From contig JAAHHJ010000011.1 in NCBI GenBank assembly GCA_010692425.1, positions 44,063-108,062 of the forward strand: a DNA stretch of 64,000 nt, written 5' to 3'. Origin of the DNA: Symploca sp. SIO3C6 (GTDB lineage Bacteria; Cyanobacteriota; Cyanobacteriia; Cyanobacteriales; Coleofasciculaceae). Shown here one piece after another: positions 18,340-27,024 of the stretch. The position numbers and the translations under genes were made by a program. Every line of letters begins with the position of its first letter. The stretch's first letter is position 1. The notes beneath the pieces were generated by a model. That model made no database searches and had not been told where the DNA came from. It worked only from the letters and a program-made list of their open reading frames with translations.

Positions 18340-20073
18340 CTATATGGGTACAGATTTTTTAGACCCAATTAAATTATCGGCTAGATGTTGGGCAAGGGCA
18401 ACCATGGTCAATGTTGGGTTCCAAGAACCGCCAGTGGGCCAAAGAGAAGCTCCGGTGATATAGACGTTTTCCACACCCTTAAGCCGATAATCTAGCCCAA
18501 CAACAGCCTCTTGATCATCGCCAATCCACATGGTTGAGGCTTCGTGCACTAATCCAGGAACACGAACTTTGTTGCGTTCACACTTCCATTGTCCCGTATC
18601 CGGATCACCGTGCCAATATTCTACTCGGTCTTTTCCTCTTGGGGACAAACCCTGCTCAAGAACCTCGAAAGTGGCTTTGTCCATAGTCTCCCACAAGGAT
18701 AATTCTTTGTCCGTTTCCAACACTTGCAGGGTAACATTGGTTGTGGGATCATCCAGATCATTTTTTTCTAATCCGTTACCAGGGTTATCAAATAGTTCAC
18801 CCAGAACTGCACAGACAAACACGATGTAATCCTTGGATGTCTCGAGTTGTTTGGGTGAGGCGGTGGCTACCACATCTGGCATATTACGAGCCCCTGTATC
18901 AATATGAGTCTTATTGGTTGGGTCAGGGTCGGATATAGCTGAGAGTTGAATATGATACTGTCCTTGAGTTTCCTGATCAATGCCAGCAAAGTAGATGGCA
19001 GCCAACTGCAAATTCTTTTCCCTCAAATCATCTTTAATGCTTTCTTCCCAGTCAAAGATTTCGAGGAAATCTTCTCGGGGGATACGGGCAACAATGGCGC
19101 TGATAAAGTGCGCTGTAAACCGCTTACCCGCATTTTTTGCCTGTGGAAAAGAATTCAACACGAGGGTTGTTGATGGTATAGTCCCCATGGCTAAAATGAC
19201 TTTACTCTCACCAACATTTACCACCCCACGGGTTGTTTCCAATGCTGTTGCTTGGTTTTCCTGTTGCCAGATCCGTGTCACTTTACATTCTGTGACAATA
19301 CTCAGTCGGGAATCAATCTGACTTTTTTTGGCTTCTTCCTGGCATTTTATTACCTCATCCAGAAGTGGCCCTGGTGTGGAAAACTTTTCCACGTCGGTGG
19401 ATGTAATCGTTGGAGTGCCAACGGCAATCTGAGCATGTTCGACGCGAGTAGCTGAGTTAATAAGCTGAAGATTCTGCTTCAATCTCTCAGTCAGTTTATT
19501 TTGCCAGTGTTCAAAAATATTTCCAGTTTGTTGATCATTAGCTCCAACCACATTCAGCAACATTTTCGCTGTATTGAAATAGTCTTGAGCTGCCTTGATC
19601 GTTGCTGGAGGCCAACCATTCATTTCCTCTGTTGTTGGTTCAGGACACCAGGCACTCCATAGGGTCGAACCCCCTCCGAAAAAGGGAATTATCCCATGCT
19701 GCCATTTAATATATTTATTAAGATTAATGGTTTTAGAGGATAAAGTCCAGGGAAAGGTTTTTAATGCCTGTTTGAGCAACAGTTTTTGATAGGAAGTTGG
19801 TAAATTTTGAACGTGTTCTGGCAGAAAAAATGACCCACGCTCAATCAGCAGAATTCTGGCATCAGCATCTTTTTTGAGAACTCTTTCAATAAAGCCAAGA
19901 GCACAAAAGCCACTGCCAATAACTATATAGTCAAATTGCTTTTCTTCTCGCGTCTTTTTCCATTCACTAGGAGAGAGAAAAAAGACATGATCCATAATTT
20001 CTTGACTATTAAGTTCCTGTTGTCCAGGTACCGGATACCCATAATTAAAATTGGGTGATGAGAATACGGTCAT
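18340..20073 (-). CDS. GMC family oxidoreductase
   Basis: 577 residues, a glucose-methanol-choline type FAD enzyme. The dinucleotide motif FDYIVIGSGFCALGF is at about 47-61, with an acidic strand end in LLIERGS. A mid-region GGGSTLWSAW segment contacts FAD in the family. The C-terminal GMC_oxred_C end (GVENVYITGASLWPTGGSWNPTLTMVALAQHLAD) holds the usual N-P active-site region. The substrate is unknown. It is the last gene of a tight operon after the SRPBCC and DUF985 cupin genes (34-bp gap to the cupin). It could tailor a small molecule; a link to the MAA genes upstream is speculative. Confidence 0.85.
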   Translation of the reverse strand: MTVFSSPNFNYGYPVPGQQELNSQEIMDHVFFLSPSEWKKTREEKQFDYIVIGSGFCALGFIERVLKKDADARILLIERGSFFLPEHVQNLPTSYQKLLLKQALKTFPWTLSSKTINLNKYIKWQHGIIPFFGGGSTLWSAWCPEPTTEEMNGWPPATIKAAQDYFNTAKMLLNVVGANDQQTGNIFEHWQNKLTERLKQNLQLINSATRVEHAQIAVGTPTITSTDVEKFSTPGPLLDEVIKCQEEAKKSQIDSRLSIVTECKVTRIWQQENQATALETTRGVVNVGESKVILAMGTIPSTTLVLNSFPQAKNAGKRFTAHFISAIVARIPREDFLEIFDWEESIKDDLREKNLQLAAIYFAGIDQETQGQYHIQLSAISDPDPTNKTHIDTGARNMPDVVATASPKQLETSKDYIVFVCAVLGELFDNPGNGLEKNDLDDPTTNVTLQVLETDKELSLWETMDKATFEVLEQGLSPRGKDRVEYWHGDPDTGQWKCERNKVRVPGLVHEASTMWIGDDQEAVVGLDYRLKGVENVYITGASLWPTGGSWNPTLTMVALAQHLADNLIGSKKSVPI

Positions 20074-20107
20074 AAATTTTTTCTACAACGGTTAAATATA
20101 AAACTAG

Positions 20108-20623
20108 CTATATACTGAGCGTTAATCGCTTAATTAATTCTTGATGTTGCGGATAAAGTTTAATTAATTTATCCAACTGGTTAGGAGTAGGTTTTGTAGA
20201 ATCTGTTGGATGCCAACCGGGTGCTAGAGTAGTGCCAACTAGAGCAAAAGAATTGGGTTCAATCATTGTCGCCCCAAACCAAGTATTCTGTGGGGCAACC
20301 GCCTGAAAGACTTCACCTGCATCCAAGTTACTACCCAGCTTAATTTTTCGATAATTTCCATCATTCGGGAATAGATGAATAGCCAATGTATTACCAGCGT
20401 AGAAATGCCACATTTCATCTTGCTTGAGTTGATGAAGTGCATTAACATCACTATTGTGCAGCAGGTAATAATTCATTTCCCAAAATCTACGCTCATCGCC
20501 ACCTTCAGGCAGAGACATCTGAGAGATTGTTTGTTGTGATTTAAGATGTGAACGAAAGTAGCCGCCAATCTCTTCTAATTTATCGAGTTTTAGTTGTTCA
20601 ATCCAATACTGTGCATCCTTCAT
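20108..20623 (-). CDS. DUF985 cupin protein
   Basis: 171 residues of the DUF985/cupin_5 family, a single double-stranded beta-helix. Family features: IEQLKLDKLEEIGGYFRS at the start, then IYYLL-like NYYLL, DEMWHFYAGNTLAIHLF (metal-type His near residue 75) and VAPQNTWFGA, FALVGTTLAPGWH near the end. Such proteins are small-molecule-binding or epimerase-like cupins with mostly unknown roles. It lies 15 bp after the SRPBCC gene and 34 bp before the GMC gene, so all three are almost certainly co-transcribed. ATG start. Confidence 0.82.
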   Translation of the reverse strand: MKDAQYWIEQLKLDKLEEIGGYFRSHLKSQQTISQMSLPEGGDERRFWEMNYYLLHNSDVNALHQLKQDEMWHFYAGNTLAIHLFPNDGNYRKIKLGSNLDAGEVFQAVAPQNTWFGATMIEPNSFALVGTTLAPGWHPTDSTKPTPNQLDKLIKLYPQHQELIKRLTLSI

Positions 20624-20638
20624 GTTAACGATTCTTAA

Positions 20639-21076
20639 TTATTCACTACATATCTGGTTCAATGAGTTAAAACCTGTCAGAAAAACACCATCACCTACTA
20701 ACTTAATCAGATGATTTTCGTCTTGGGGGTCACAATCGAATATTGCGCTCCATTCAGCATAAGTTAAATCTCCATTTGTGATTGGCTTAAGCTGAAATGT
20801 TGATACATAGTTCATCAAAGGCATTGGAGATTCGAGAATTAAGTAGGAAAATAAATAATCTAAATCGCTCAGAGCCAATAGCTTCTCTCGAATATTACCC
20901 CCTTTTTTGAGATTGAAATTGCGAATACAGCCAATTTTATCACTTTGTTCACCATTTTCTATGTAGCTGTCAGCAATATCTGGATGCCAGTTAGGCAGAG
21001 CATTGAAATCTCTGATCTTCATCCAGACTTTATCAATATGAGCATTAATAACAGCACTGGTAAAAACTCTAGTCAT
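20639..21076 (-). CDS. SRPBCC (polyketide cyclase-like) protein
   Basis: 145 residues with the START/Bet v1-like SRPBCC pattern: FTSAVINAHIDKVWMKIRDFNALPNWHPDI at the N-terminus and LTYAEWSAIFD toward the end. These helix-grip proteins bind hydrophobic or aromatic ligands and some act as cyclases. It is the first gene of a three-gene operon with the DUF985 cupin and GMC oxidoreductase. The ATG start lies about 450 bp after mysD, and a decayed TPR fragment sits in that gap, so a separate promoter is likely. Confidence 0.8.
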   Translation of the reverse strand: MTRVFTSAVINAHIDKVWMKIRDFNALPNWHPDIADSYIENGEQSDKIGCIRNFNLKKGGNIREKLLALSDLDYLFSYLILESPMPLMNYVSTFQLKPITNGDLTYAEWSAIFDCDPQDENHLIKLVGDGVFLTGFNSLNQICSE

Positions 21077-21300
21077 TCTGTCGCTCTTCTCTCTACTAAT
21101 CTACTAGATTATCCAACAATTCGGATAACATTACACTAAGATCTAGCAGTTAGACTTGTATACGCTTGTGACTAAGTACCTGCGACCTTGATAAAGGTTA
21201 CTGGTTGAGGCAGGATGTGGGGTGTGGGGTGTAGGGAATAAGGGAACTCCGGGCAATTTCATAATTGTTTACACAGTTGCTTTTATTTATGTCCGATTAC

Positions 21301-21453
21301 TTAAGCTTCTTCAAACTGCTTTTGTACCTTAGCTGCTTCCTCTTGTTTACCTTTTGCCTCTAAGCTTTTAGCAAGACCAGATAGGAACCAGCCATTATGC
21401 GGATGCTGCCTCAAATTCTTGCGATAGATAGCCTCGGCTTCTGTATAACTCTT
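21301..21453 (-). pseudogene. TPR-protein C-terminal remnant
   Basis: On the minus strand one frame reads SYTEAEAIYRKNLRQHPHNG, then WFLSGLAKSLEAKGKQEEAA and ends KQFEEA-stop. This is the characteristic final TPR segment of a larger cyanobacterial tetratricopeptide protein. A stop lies just upstream and no start exists, so about 50 codons are left of a lost gene. It marks a recombination or deletion point between mysD and the SRPBCC operon. Confidence 0.7.
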
Positions 21454-21521
21454 GCAAAAGTTCTAAGTAACTACTAATCAAGGCTCGATTTTTAATTGGT
21501 AAACACACTGCTCGCATAGCG

Positions 21522-22571
21522 CTATCCTATCGAATAGGGTTTATGAATGTGACCTAAGGCTTCCTCAATCCCTGTCATCAATAATTCATCTACGGGTATC
21601 CCCGATGCTTTTGCCATAGAACCAATCACACTTTTCGTGGAAAAAGAACAATAGAGCCCTGCTTCCAGGAACCAGGGTTGTCCCTGTGGATCAATACGGA
21701 AGTCAAAAAGACTATAATGACGACAGCCCAAAGCCTGATGACATTTCTTGGCTACTTCTTGAACTGATTCTGTTATCGGATCGCTAGGGTCTACTATCCA
21801 AGCCTTAATATTATCCTTAGCGGCACAATTCAACTCACCATCTGCTTCTTGTTTGAGTTTATCAGCATAGTTGCGAATAGGATGGTCTTGGGAATTAACC
21901 AAATATTCTTCAAGGGGTAAACCCATAAGTTTACCATCTTTGACGATAATTCCACACCTGACTTCTCGACCAAGTTCGATGTAATCTTCTACCAAGACTT
22001 CATCTGAATATTCAAATGCTGTTTTCAGAGCAGTATCATAGTCAGCAACATCTTTGACTAAAGCCACCCCGAGAGAATTATCTGAATTAGCAGGTTTGAT
22101 TACTACTGGAGGCTTAATTTTCGGTGTTTCTCCCTGACGGAGTAATTCTCCAAAGGGTACTTTTATTCCTGCTGCTGCCACAATTGCCTTCGCCCTAGCT
22201 TTGTGGGCAGTTAATGCCATCAAATCTGGGGTATTACCCACATAGGGGATATTAAGTAAGTCAAAGAGGGCACGGTATTGAGTCATGCCAGGGATGCAAA
22301 ACATTTGTGGCAGCACTAAGTCAATGTTTTTTGCCTTTATCAAGTTTATGGCGTCAGAGAGAGGCATGGGTTTAGCGCTGGCAATGTCTTCTCGACTCAG
22401 GGATAAGGGAAACCTCCACTGGCAATCGGGGGTAATGTAGGCAATATGGAATTGGTAGAGTGAAGGATTGGCTGTTGCTGCCAGACAATCTTTAGCATAG
22501 AGACGTGATAAATTGCAGTAAAAATCACTTTCGGCAGAGCCAACTACATGAAGAATACGAAGCACTGACAT
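21522..22571 (-). CDS. mysD: MysD, D-Ala-D-Ala ligase-like MAA synthetase
   Basis: 349 residues of the ATP-grasp D-alanine-D-alanine ligase superfamily. In MAA synthesis MysD joins a second amino acid (serine, threonine or others) to mycosporine-glycine, giving an imine such as shinorine or porphyra-334. Visible features: VVIKPANSDNSLGVALV (ATP-binding loop), EVLVEDYIELGREVRCGI, and FDFRIDPQGQPWFLEAGLYCSFS (metal and substrate region). Location in the MAA cluster separates it from a cell-wall Ddl. It begins 23 bp after the symporter gene. The amino acid used cannot be read from the sequence. Confidence 0.88.
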   Translation of the reverse strand: MSVLRILHVVGSAESDFYCNLSRLYAKDCLAATANPSLYQFHIAYITPDCQWRFPLSLSREDIASAKPMPLSDAINLIKAKNIDLVLPQMFCIPGMTQYRALFDLLNIPYVGNTPDLMALTAHKARAKAIVAAAGIKVPFGELLRQGETPKIKPPVVIKPANSDNSLGVALVKDVADYDTALKTAFEYSDEVLVEDYIELGREVRCGIIVKDGKLMGLPLEEYLVNSQDHPIRNYADKLKQEADGELNCAAKDNIKAWIVDPSDPITESVQEVAKKCHQALGCRHYSLFDFRIDPQGQPWFLEAGLYCSFSTKSVIGSMAKASGIPVDELLMTGIEEALGHIHKPYSIG

Positions 22572-22594
22572 AATTAATCTACCCTAATCAATAA

Positions 22595-24016
22595 CTAAAA
22601 ACGGAATAATTTAGAACGACTAAAAAACTGAACAATTCCGTAAACTGCTATTCCCGCAGCCATACCTGGAAGCACTTCATAAATAGCACTGGAAAGATGA
22701 AGTCCTAAATTCCAAATCAAAGCTGTAGCAATCCCAATTCCCATCATGGCAATTGCTGTAGGAAAAGTTACTGGTTGCTGCCAAACTCTCAAGATTAATA
22801 AAGGCCCTAAACCAGAAGCTAGTGCTGACCAAGAAAAAGTGACTAAAGCAAAGACATTATTATCTCCAGTTAAAGCAATCACTAAAATTACTGCTGTTAC
22901 TGTTATGGTTCCTACCTTTGCCAAGTTATAAGATTGAGCTACAGCCGGAAAAATATCCTGAGTTAGTGCAGCGGAACAAGAGAGTATTTGAGAATCTGCT
23001 GTCGAGATAGTGGCGGAAAATAGTCCAGCTAGCATTAATCCCACTAAAACTATTGGTAATAATTCCAAAGATAGATAAGGAAGTGCTAATTCTGGATCAC
23101 CAGAAGTCATCAAATCCGGCATTATAACTCGCGCTGTTAAGCCGATTCCCATCGCCGAGATCGAATTTACTAACCCCAAGCCAGTTTTAAGATTTCTCGC
23201 AAAACCAATATTTTCGGCTGAGTCAATTGCCATGGCACGAACCACAATATGTGGTTGTCCAACTACACCAAAACCAGCTACGATCCAACCGATAAAGAAA
23301 GGTAGAAATCCCCACGGTTGTTGGGAAGGATTCAAGTTGATTAATGCTGGATTTATTACTGCCAAAGATTGCCAAACTTTGCCGATTCCACCATAACTAG
23401 TAACTGCTACAACTAGTAAAAGTAACAGGGAACCGATCATGATTATCCCTTGTAGTGCATCTGTCCAGATTGAAGCACGAATTCCTCCAGAAAAGCAGTA
23501 GATGACGACAATTATTGCTCCGATAATAATGCCTAGATTATAGTTCCATCCAAACACAGCATTGAGAGCTTTACTTCCTGCTACTAGTTGGGAGGCGGCG
23601 TAAGTAACAAGTAAGGCAATGGTAATTAGAGCCGAGATAACGGCAATCGCACGAGAGCCTTTAATATTATGACTGAGAAAGGAGGAAAAAGTATCTGAAG
23701 CTGTTTCTTCAGAGATTTGTCTCAACCTTTTAAAAATAAAATACCAAGCGAGATAGTCACCAATTAACCAACCAATAGTTAGCCACAATGAGGAAACCCC
23801 TATTTTATAGGCAAAACCAACTTGACCAATGAATAAAAAACCACTTTGCCCAGTCGCCATTGCCGAAAGTGCTGTCAGCCAAGGGTTGACATTGCGACTA
23901 GCAAGTAAATAATCGGTGGTAGTATTTTGCTTACGAGTCGCTGAGTAAATACCAACTAGTGTAAATAACAGCAGGAAGATGATAAAAGTGACTGCAATCC
24001 AGACTTGATTCTTCAT
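22595..24016 (-). CDS. Sodium:solute symporter (SSS/PutP family)
   Basis: About 473 residues with some 12-13 transmembrane segments and the SSS-family pattern: TTTDYLLASRNVNPWLTALSAMATGQSG, then IWTDALQGIIMIGSLLLLL and GLFSATISTADSQILSCSAALTQDIF. PutP-type members import amino acids, sugars or vitamins with Na+. It lies between mysC (78-108 bp away) and mysD (23 bp) on the same strand, so it is probably part of the MAA operon. It may bring in the amino acid substrate or move an MAA; both are inferences. I chose the ATG at 24016; a TTG ten codons upstream is possible. Confidence 0.85.
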   Translation of the reverse strand: MKNQVWIAVTFIIFLLLFTLVGIYSATRKQNTTTDYLLASRNVNPWLTALSAMATGQSGFLFIGQVGFAYKIGVSSLWLTIGWLIGDYLAWYFIFKRLRQISEETASDTFSSFLSHNIKGSRAIAVISALITIALLVTYAASQLVAGSKALNAVFGWNYNLGIIIGAIIVVIYCFSGGIRASIWTDALQGIIMIGSLLLLLVVAVTSYGGIGKVWQSLAVINPALINLNPSQQPWGFLPFFIGWIVAGFGVVGQPHIVVRAMAIDSAENIGFARNLKTGLGLVNSISAMGIGLTARVIMPDLMTSGDPELALPYLSLELLPIVLVGLMLAGLFSATISTADSQILSCSAALTQDIFPAVAQSYNLAKVGTITVTAVILVIALTGDNNVFALVTFSWSALASGLGPLLILRVWQQPVTFPTAIAMMGIGIATALIWNLGLHLSSAIYEVLPGMAAGIAVYGIVQFFSRSKLFRF

Positions 24017-24124
24017 GAAAGAGGTTACATTTACTGATTCAGACAAAGCTTGCCTGCGGTGTGAGCCTAAGAGAAAAGCTTCTGCTGTGACTCCGATGTA
24101 ATTTCTAACATTGCTTGAGTTTTC

Positions 24125-25489
24125 CTAATCTTCCTCTAGTTCTACTAATTTGCCAATGTTGAAATCAATCATCACCCAACTTTTGAGTTTCTTCAAATTA
24201 TCCAGTAACAGTAAAGGAATTTGCCAATGATGTACCATCAAAAAAGGGAGAGGGTCATTAAATTGAAAAATGCTATCTGTTCCTGCCGTGATTTTGTTGA
24301 TCCAAGCTTTTAATTGTTCCCAAGATCTGATTGCTGTTAGTCGCCAAAGTTCATGGTAAGTCCAATAAGTTGGCTTACTATTTGATAATGGGGTTATTGG
24401 GCTTTCATTGTCATTTTGACTATCGTTTAAATAAGCATCTGCAACTTCTGGATGGTTGTAAAAGGTGGTAATAGCTGAGTGAGTTCTTGGATTACATTCT
24501 ATGGGATAAACTCGATTATCTTCTGTTTGAATAAAGTCAAAGGAAATTTGTCCAGTTAAATTTAATTCCTTGACAAATTTTTCTACCCACTCGTAAATTT
24601 TAGGATGATCAACATGCTCGTAATTTACTTGAAATTCAGATGATTCACAACAACAATGCAGTCTTATTTGTCCTTTTCTTACTGTGCTGTGGGTACAATA
24701 TTCTTTACCCTTGACAAATTCCTGCATAATCCATGGTTTTTCTTGATTAATAGGTAAACTTTTGACAAAATTACTCATTTCCTGTACTGACTTCATAGGT
24801 AATTTCGTCATATTTAAACGACGCACTGAGTCATAGGGAATACTTTTGAGAATATATTGACTACCATCAGTAGCAAAATCGAAATTAATAATTTGTTCAG
24901 GCTTTGTAATTAAAAATGATTTGGGAACAGTCAAGCCAAAACTTTTTGCTTTTTCAATAAAAGTAAACTTATTATCTAATAATTTAGTAATCTCTACATC
25001 GAAATGCAAGACTTCACAATATTCTGATAGAATAGGCTTTACCAAGGATTCATAGTAGTTTAATACTGCACTAGATACAGGAATAAATACATCTATATTT
25101 TCTTTTTTAACTATATCTAATAGTTTCTGACAATAACCATTCCAATCTTTTTTAGGATTGGGTACAGTGTAGAAACCTGTAACAGAGTTAGAAAATCTAT
25201 TTCCTGATAACCAGTATTTATCAGTTTCTAGCATAAATACTTTATGCCCAGCTGCCTGGAATGAACGGGCAAGCTGTAAGCATTTGGTCATTTTTGCCCC
25301 CGTTAAGATAATATTTTTACTATTTTCTACTACCAGTTTTTTTTGAAAGGGTTTACTTATAAAGTTACACAGCAGTGCTGGTAAAACTTTCAGTAAATTG
25401 AAGGGTAAAACACTTAATAGTAAAGTAAGAGTACCTAAATTTTGTAACACTGTATAAATAGGTTTTTGTGATCCTGATATTAATCCCAT
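24125..25489 (-). CDS. mysC: MysC, ATP-grasp ligase of MAA synthesis
   Basis: 454 residues of the ATP-grasp fold, matching the cyanobacterial MysC family, which adds glycine to 4-deoxygadusol to give mycosporine-glycine. The N-terminus has a hydrophobic stretch (residues about 12-45) before the pre-ATP-grasp domain (NIILTGAKMTKCLQLARSF). The ATP-grasp core includes YILKSIPYDSVRRLNM, PWIMQEFVKGKEY and the metal site SFDFIQTEDNRVYPIECNPR. ATG start. The gene is AT-rich compared with mysA and mysB. It follows panD at 159 bp and precedes the symporter gene. Confidence 0.88.
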   Translation of the reverse strand: MGLISGSQKPIYTVLQNLGTLTLLLSVLPFNLLKVLPALLCNFISKPFQKKLVVENSKNIILTGAKMTKCLQLARSFQAAGHKVFMLETDKYWLSGNRFSNSVTGFYTVPNPKKDWNGYCQKLLDIVKKENIDVFIPVSSAVLNYYESLVKPILSEYCEVLHFDVEITKLLDNKFTFIEKAKSFGLTVPKSFLITKPEQIINFDFATDGSQYILKSIPYDSVRRLNMTKLPMKSVQEMSNFVKSLPINQEKPWIMQEFVKGKEYCTHSTVRKGQIRLHCCCESSEFQVNYEHVDHPKIYEWVEKFVKELNLTGQISFDFIQTEDNRVYPIECNPRTHSAITTFYNHPEVADAYLNDSQNDNESPITPLSNSKPTYWTYHELWRLTAIRSWEQLKAWINKITAGTDSIFQFNDPLPFLMVHHWQIPLLLLDNLKKLKSWVMIDFNIGKLVELEED

Positions 25490-25532
25490 GTTAGTAGTTT
25501 TAGAGAAACTTTAATTGTAATTAAAAACTTTA

Positions 25533-25609
25533 TTTGTCTCTAGAGATTTGTAGGCAATTTTTCGTTATCAAACCAAAACGACTATCTAGGAAATTGTCCT
25601 AGAGACAAA
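25533..25609. repeat. Inverted repeat between panD and mysC
   Basis: TTTGTCTCTAG (25533-25543) and CTAGAGACAAA (25599-25609) are exact reverse complements 55 bp apart in the panD-mysC spacer. A further TCTCTAG copy lies near 25620. This could be a long-stem processing site within the operon transcript or a regulatory site. No T-tract follows the stem. Confidence 0.55.
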
Positions 25610-25648
25610 GTTGATAAAGTCTCTAGGAAAGCTGTTTAAATCAAGACT

Positions 25649-25999
25649 TCAAGCAAGGGGATTGTTGTTTTCATCTACCAGAATTACTTGGGGACGATGT
25701 AAAAGTGCCTCTTCTTCTGTCATTTGAGCATAGCTAATGATTATTATTTCATCACCCACTGCATTCATGCGAGCAGCAGGACCATTGAGACAAATAGTCC
25801 GCTCACCCCATTGACCAGGAATTGTATAAGTTTCCAGTCGGGAACCATTATTAACATTAACTACTTGTACCTTTTCATTGGGAAGAATACGGGCAATTTT
25901 AAGTAATTCTTCGTCAATAGTAATGGAACCCTCATAGTACAATTGTGCTTCAGTTACTTTGACTCTATGTAGTTTGCTTTTCAAGATTGTAAGTAGCAT
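25649..25999 (-). CDS. panD: Aspartate 1-decarboxylase
   Basis: 116 residues, a full-length pyruvoyl-dependent PanD, which turns L-aspartate into beta-alanine. The self-cleavage site is G24-S25 (YYEGS), where Ser25 becomes the pyruvoyl group. Other active-site residues sit at the same numbers as in E. coli PanD: K9, Y22, R54, T57, Y58 and N72, with the NGPAAR segment at 72-77. It looks active. Beta-alanine normally feeds pantothenate and CoA synthesis, but no other pan gene is here. The gene is enclosed by mysB and mysC on the same strand, which suggests a role in MAA chemistry. Confidence 0.92.
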   Translation of the reverse strand: MLLTILKSKLHRVKVTEAQLYYEGSITIDEELLKIARILPNEKVQVVNVNNGSRLETYTIPGQWGERTICLNGPAARMNAVGDEIIIISYAQMTEEEALLHRPQVILVDENNNPLA

Positions 26000-26178
26000 T
26001 TGATTGTGTTCCCAAAAACTGGAATGATAACATTGACTTCTAACCTCAGAAGTTATAGCAATGAGCAGGACAGTGTTTACAACTCAGAATTGTGCCAACC
26101 TAGAAATTCGGTGACATTCTTTCGTTTCGCCTTTAAACACAGCAGTGCCCACTGCTATAAATTAGATTTTCCGACTAC

Positions 26179-27012
26179 TTAGCTTCGTCGAATGATAGTT
26201 AAACCATCTCGCAATGGGAGTAAAACTTGTTCCACTCGCGGGTCATCTGCTACAAAGCGGTTAAATTGAGCAATTGCCTCGCCATTAGGAGTACGTTGCT
26301 GTGGTGGTAAATAAGGCTGTCCTTGAAGTAAGGTATTATCCACACAAATCCAGCCACCAGGAGCCAATAATTCTCCCTCTAGCAGGAGCTTGAAATAATC
26401 GACATACTCCTTCTTATCAGCATCAATAAATACCAAATCGAAGGATTCCCGGGCATCTGCCAATTTTTGCAATGTTTCCAAAGCAGGAGCGACTTCTACC
26501 CTAATTTTGCTACCGTGGGGGGACTCCTCAAAACAAGCGCGGGCAAAGTCTGCCACATATTGATCCACTTCACAGGCAACAACATAACCATCTTCAGGCA
26601 GGGCTTCTGCCATGGCTAGGGCTGAATATCCAGTGAACATCCCCACTTCTAAGATGCGCTTGGCTCCACTCATGTAAACGAACAACTTGAGGGTTTGTCC
26701 CTCAATATGTCCAGAGAGCATTTCTTGTTCCAACTGGCGCACCGTTTCTTGATCTGAGAACAGTTTGCTCCAATCTTCTGCTGCCGTTTTCTGCGCTAAG
26801 GCTGCTAGGGCAGGGGATTCAGGGGTTGTACATTCTTCAAGGTAGGGGTCAATTCCGGCTGCTAGTGCCAATGCCTGTTGGAGGGAAGCCATCAAAGAAG
26901 CTGGCACTTCGGCTTGTTGTGCTGTCTCGACGACTTCTTCAAGTTGCTGCACTAAAATTCCCAAGGGAGTTACAGGCCTGGGAGTTAGAGGAGTTTTTGC
27001 TAACTTACTCAT
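26179..27012 (-). CDS. mysB: MysB, O-methyltransferase of MAA synthesis
   Basis: 277 residues, a class I SAM-dependent O-methyltransferase of the CCoAOMT-like type. MysB methylates the product of MysA to 4-deoxygadusol. The SAM-binding motif is KRILEVGMFTGYSALAMAEALP with the acidic strand end VACEVD. The metal/catalytic region VFIDADKKEYVDYF and APGGWICVDNTLLQG is intact. It begins 12 bp after the mysA stop, so it is translated from the same message. ATG start. There is a 179-bp spacer to panD. Confidence 0.9.
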   Translation of the reverse strand: MSKLAKTPLTPRPVTPLGILVQQLEEVVETAQQAEVPASLMASLQQALALAAGIDPYLEECTTPESPALAALAQKTAAEDWSKLFSDQETVRQLEQEMLSGHIEGQTLKLFVYMSGAKRILEVGMFTGYSALAMAEALPEDGYVVACEVDQYVADFARACFEESPHGSKIRVEVAPALETLQKLADARESFDLVFIDADKKEYVDYFKLLLEGELLAPGGWICVDNTLLQGQPYLPPQQRTPNGEAIAQFNRFVADDPRVEQVLLPLRDGLTIIRRS

Positions 27013-27024
27013 TTTCTACTCTCC

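Noticed and set aside
24125-25489. Carbamoyl-phosphate or biotin carboxylase type ATP-grasp
   Set aside because: Length, N-terminal hydrophobic stretch and MAA context fit MysC.
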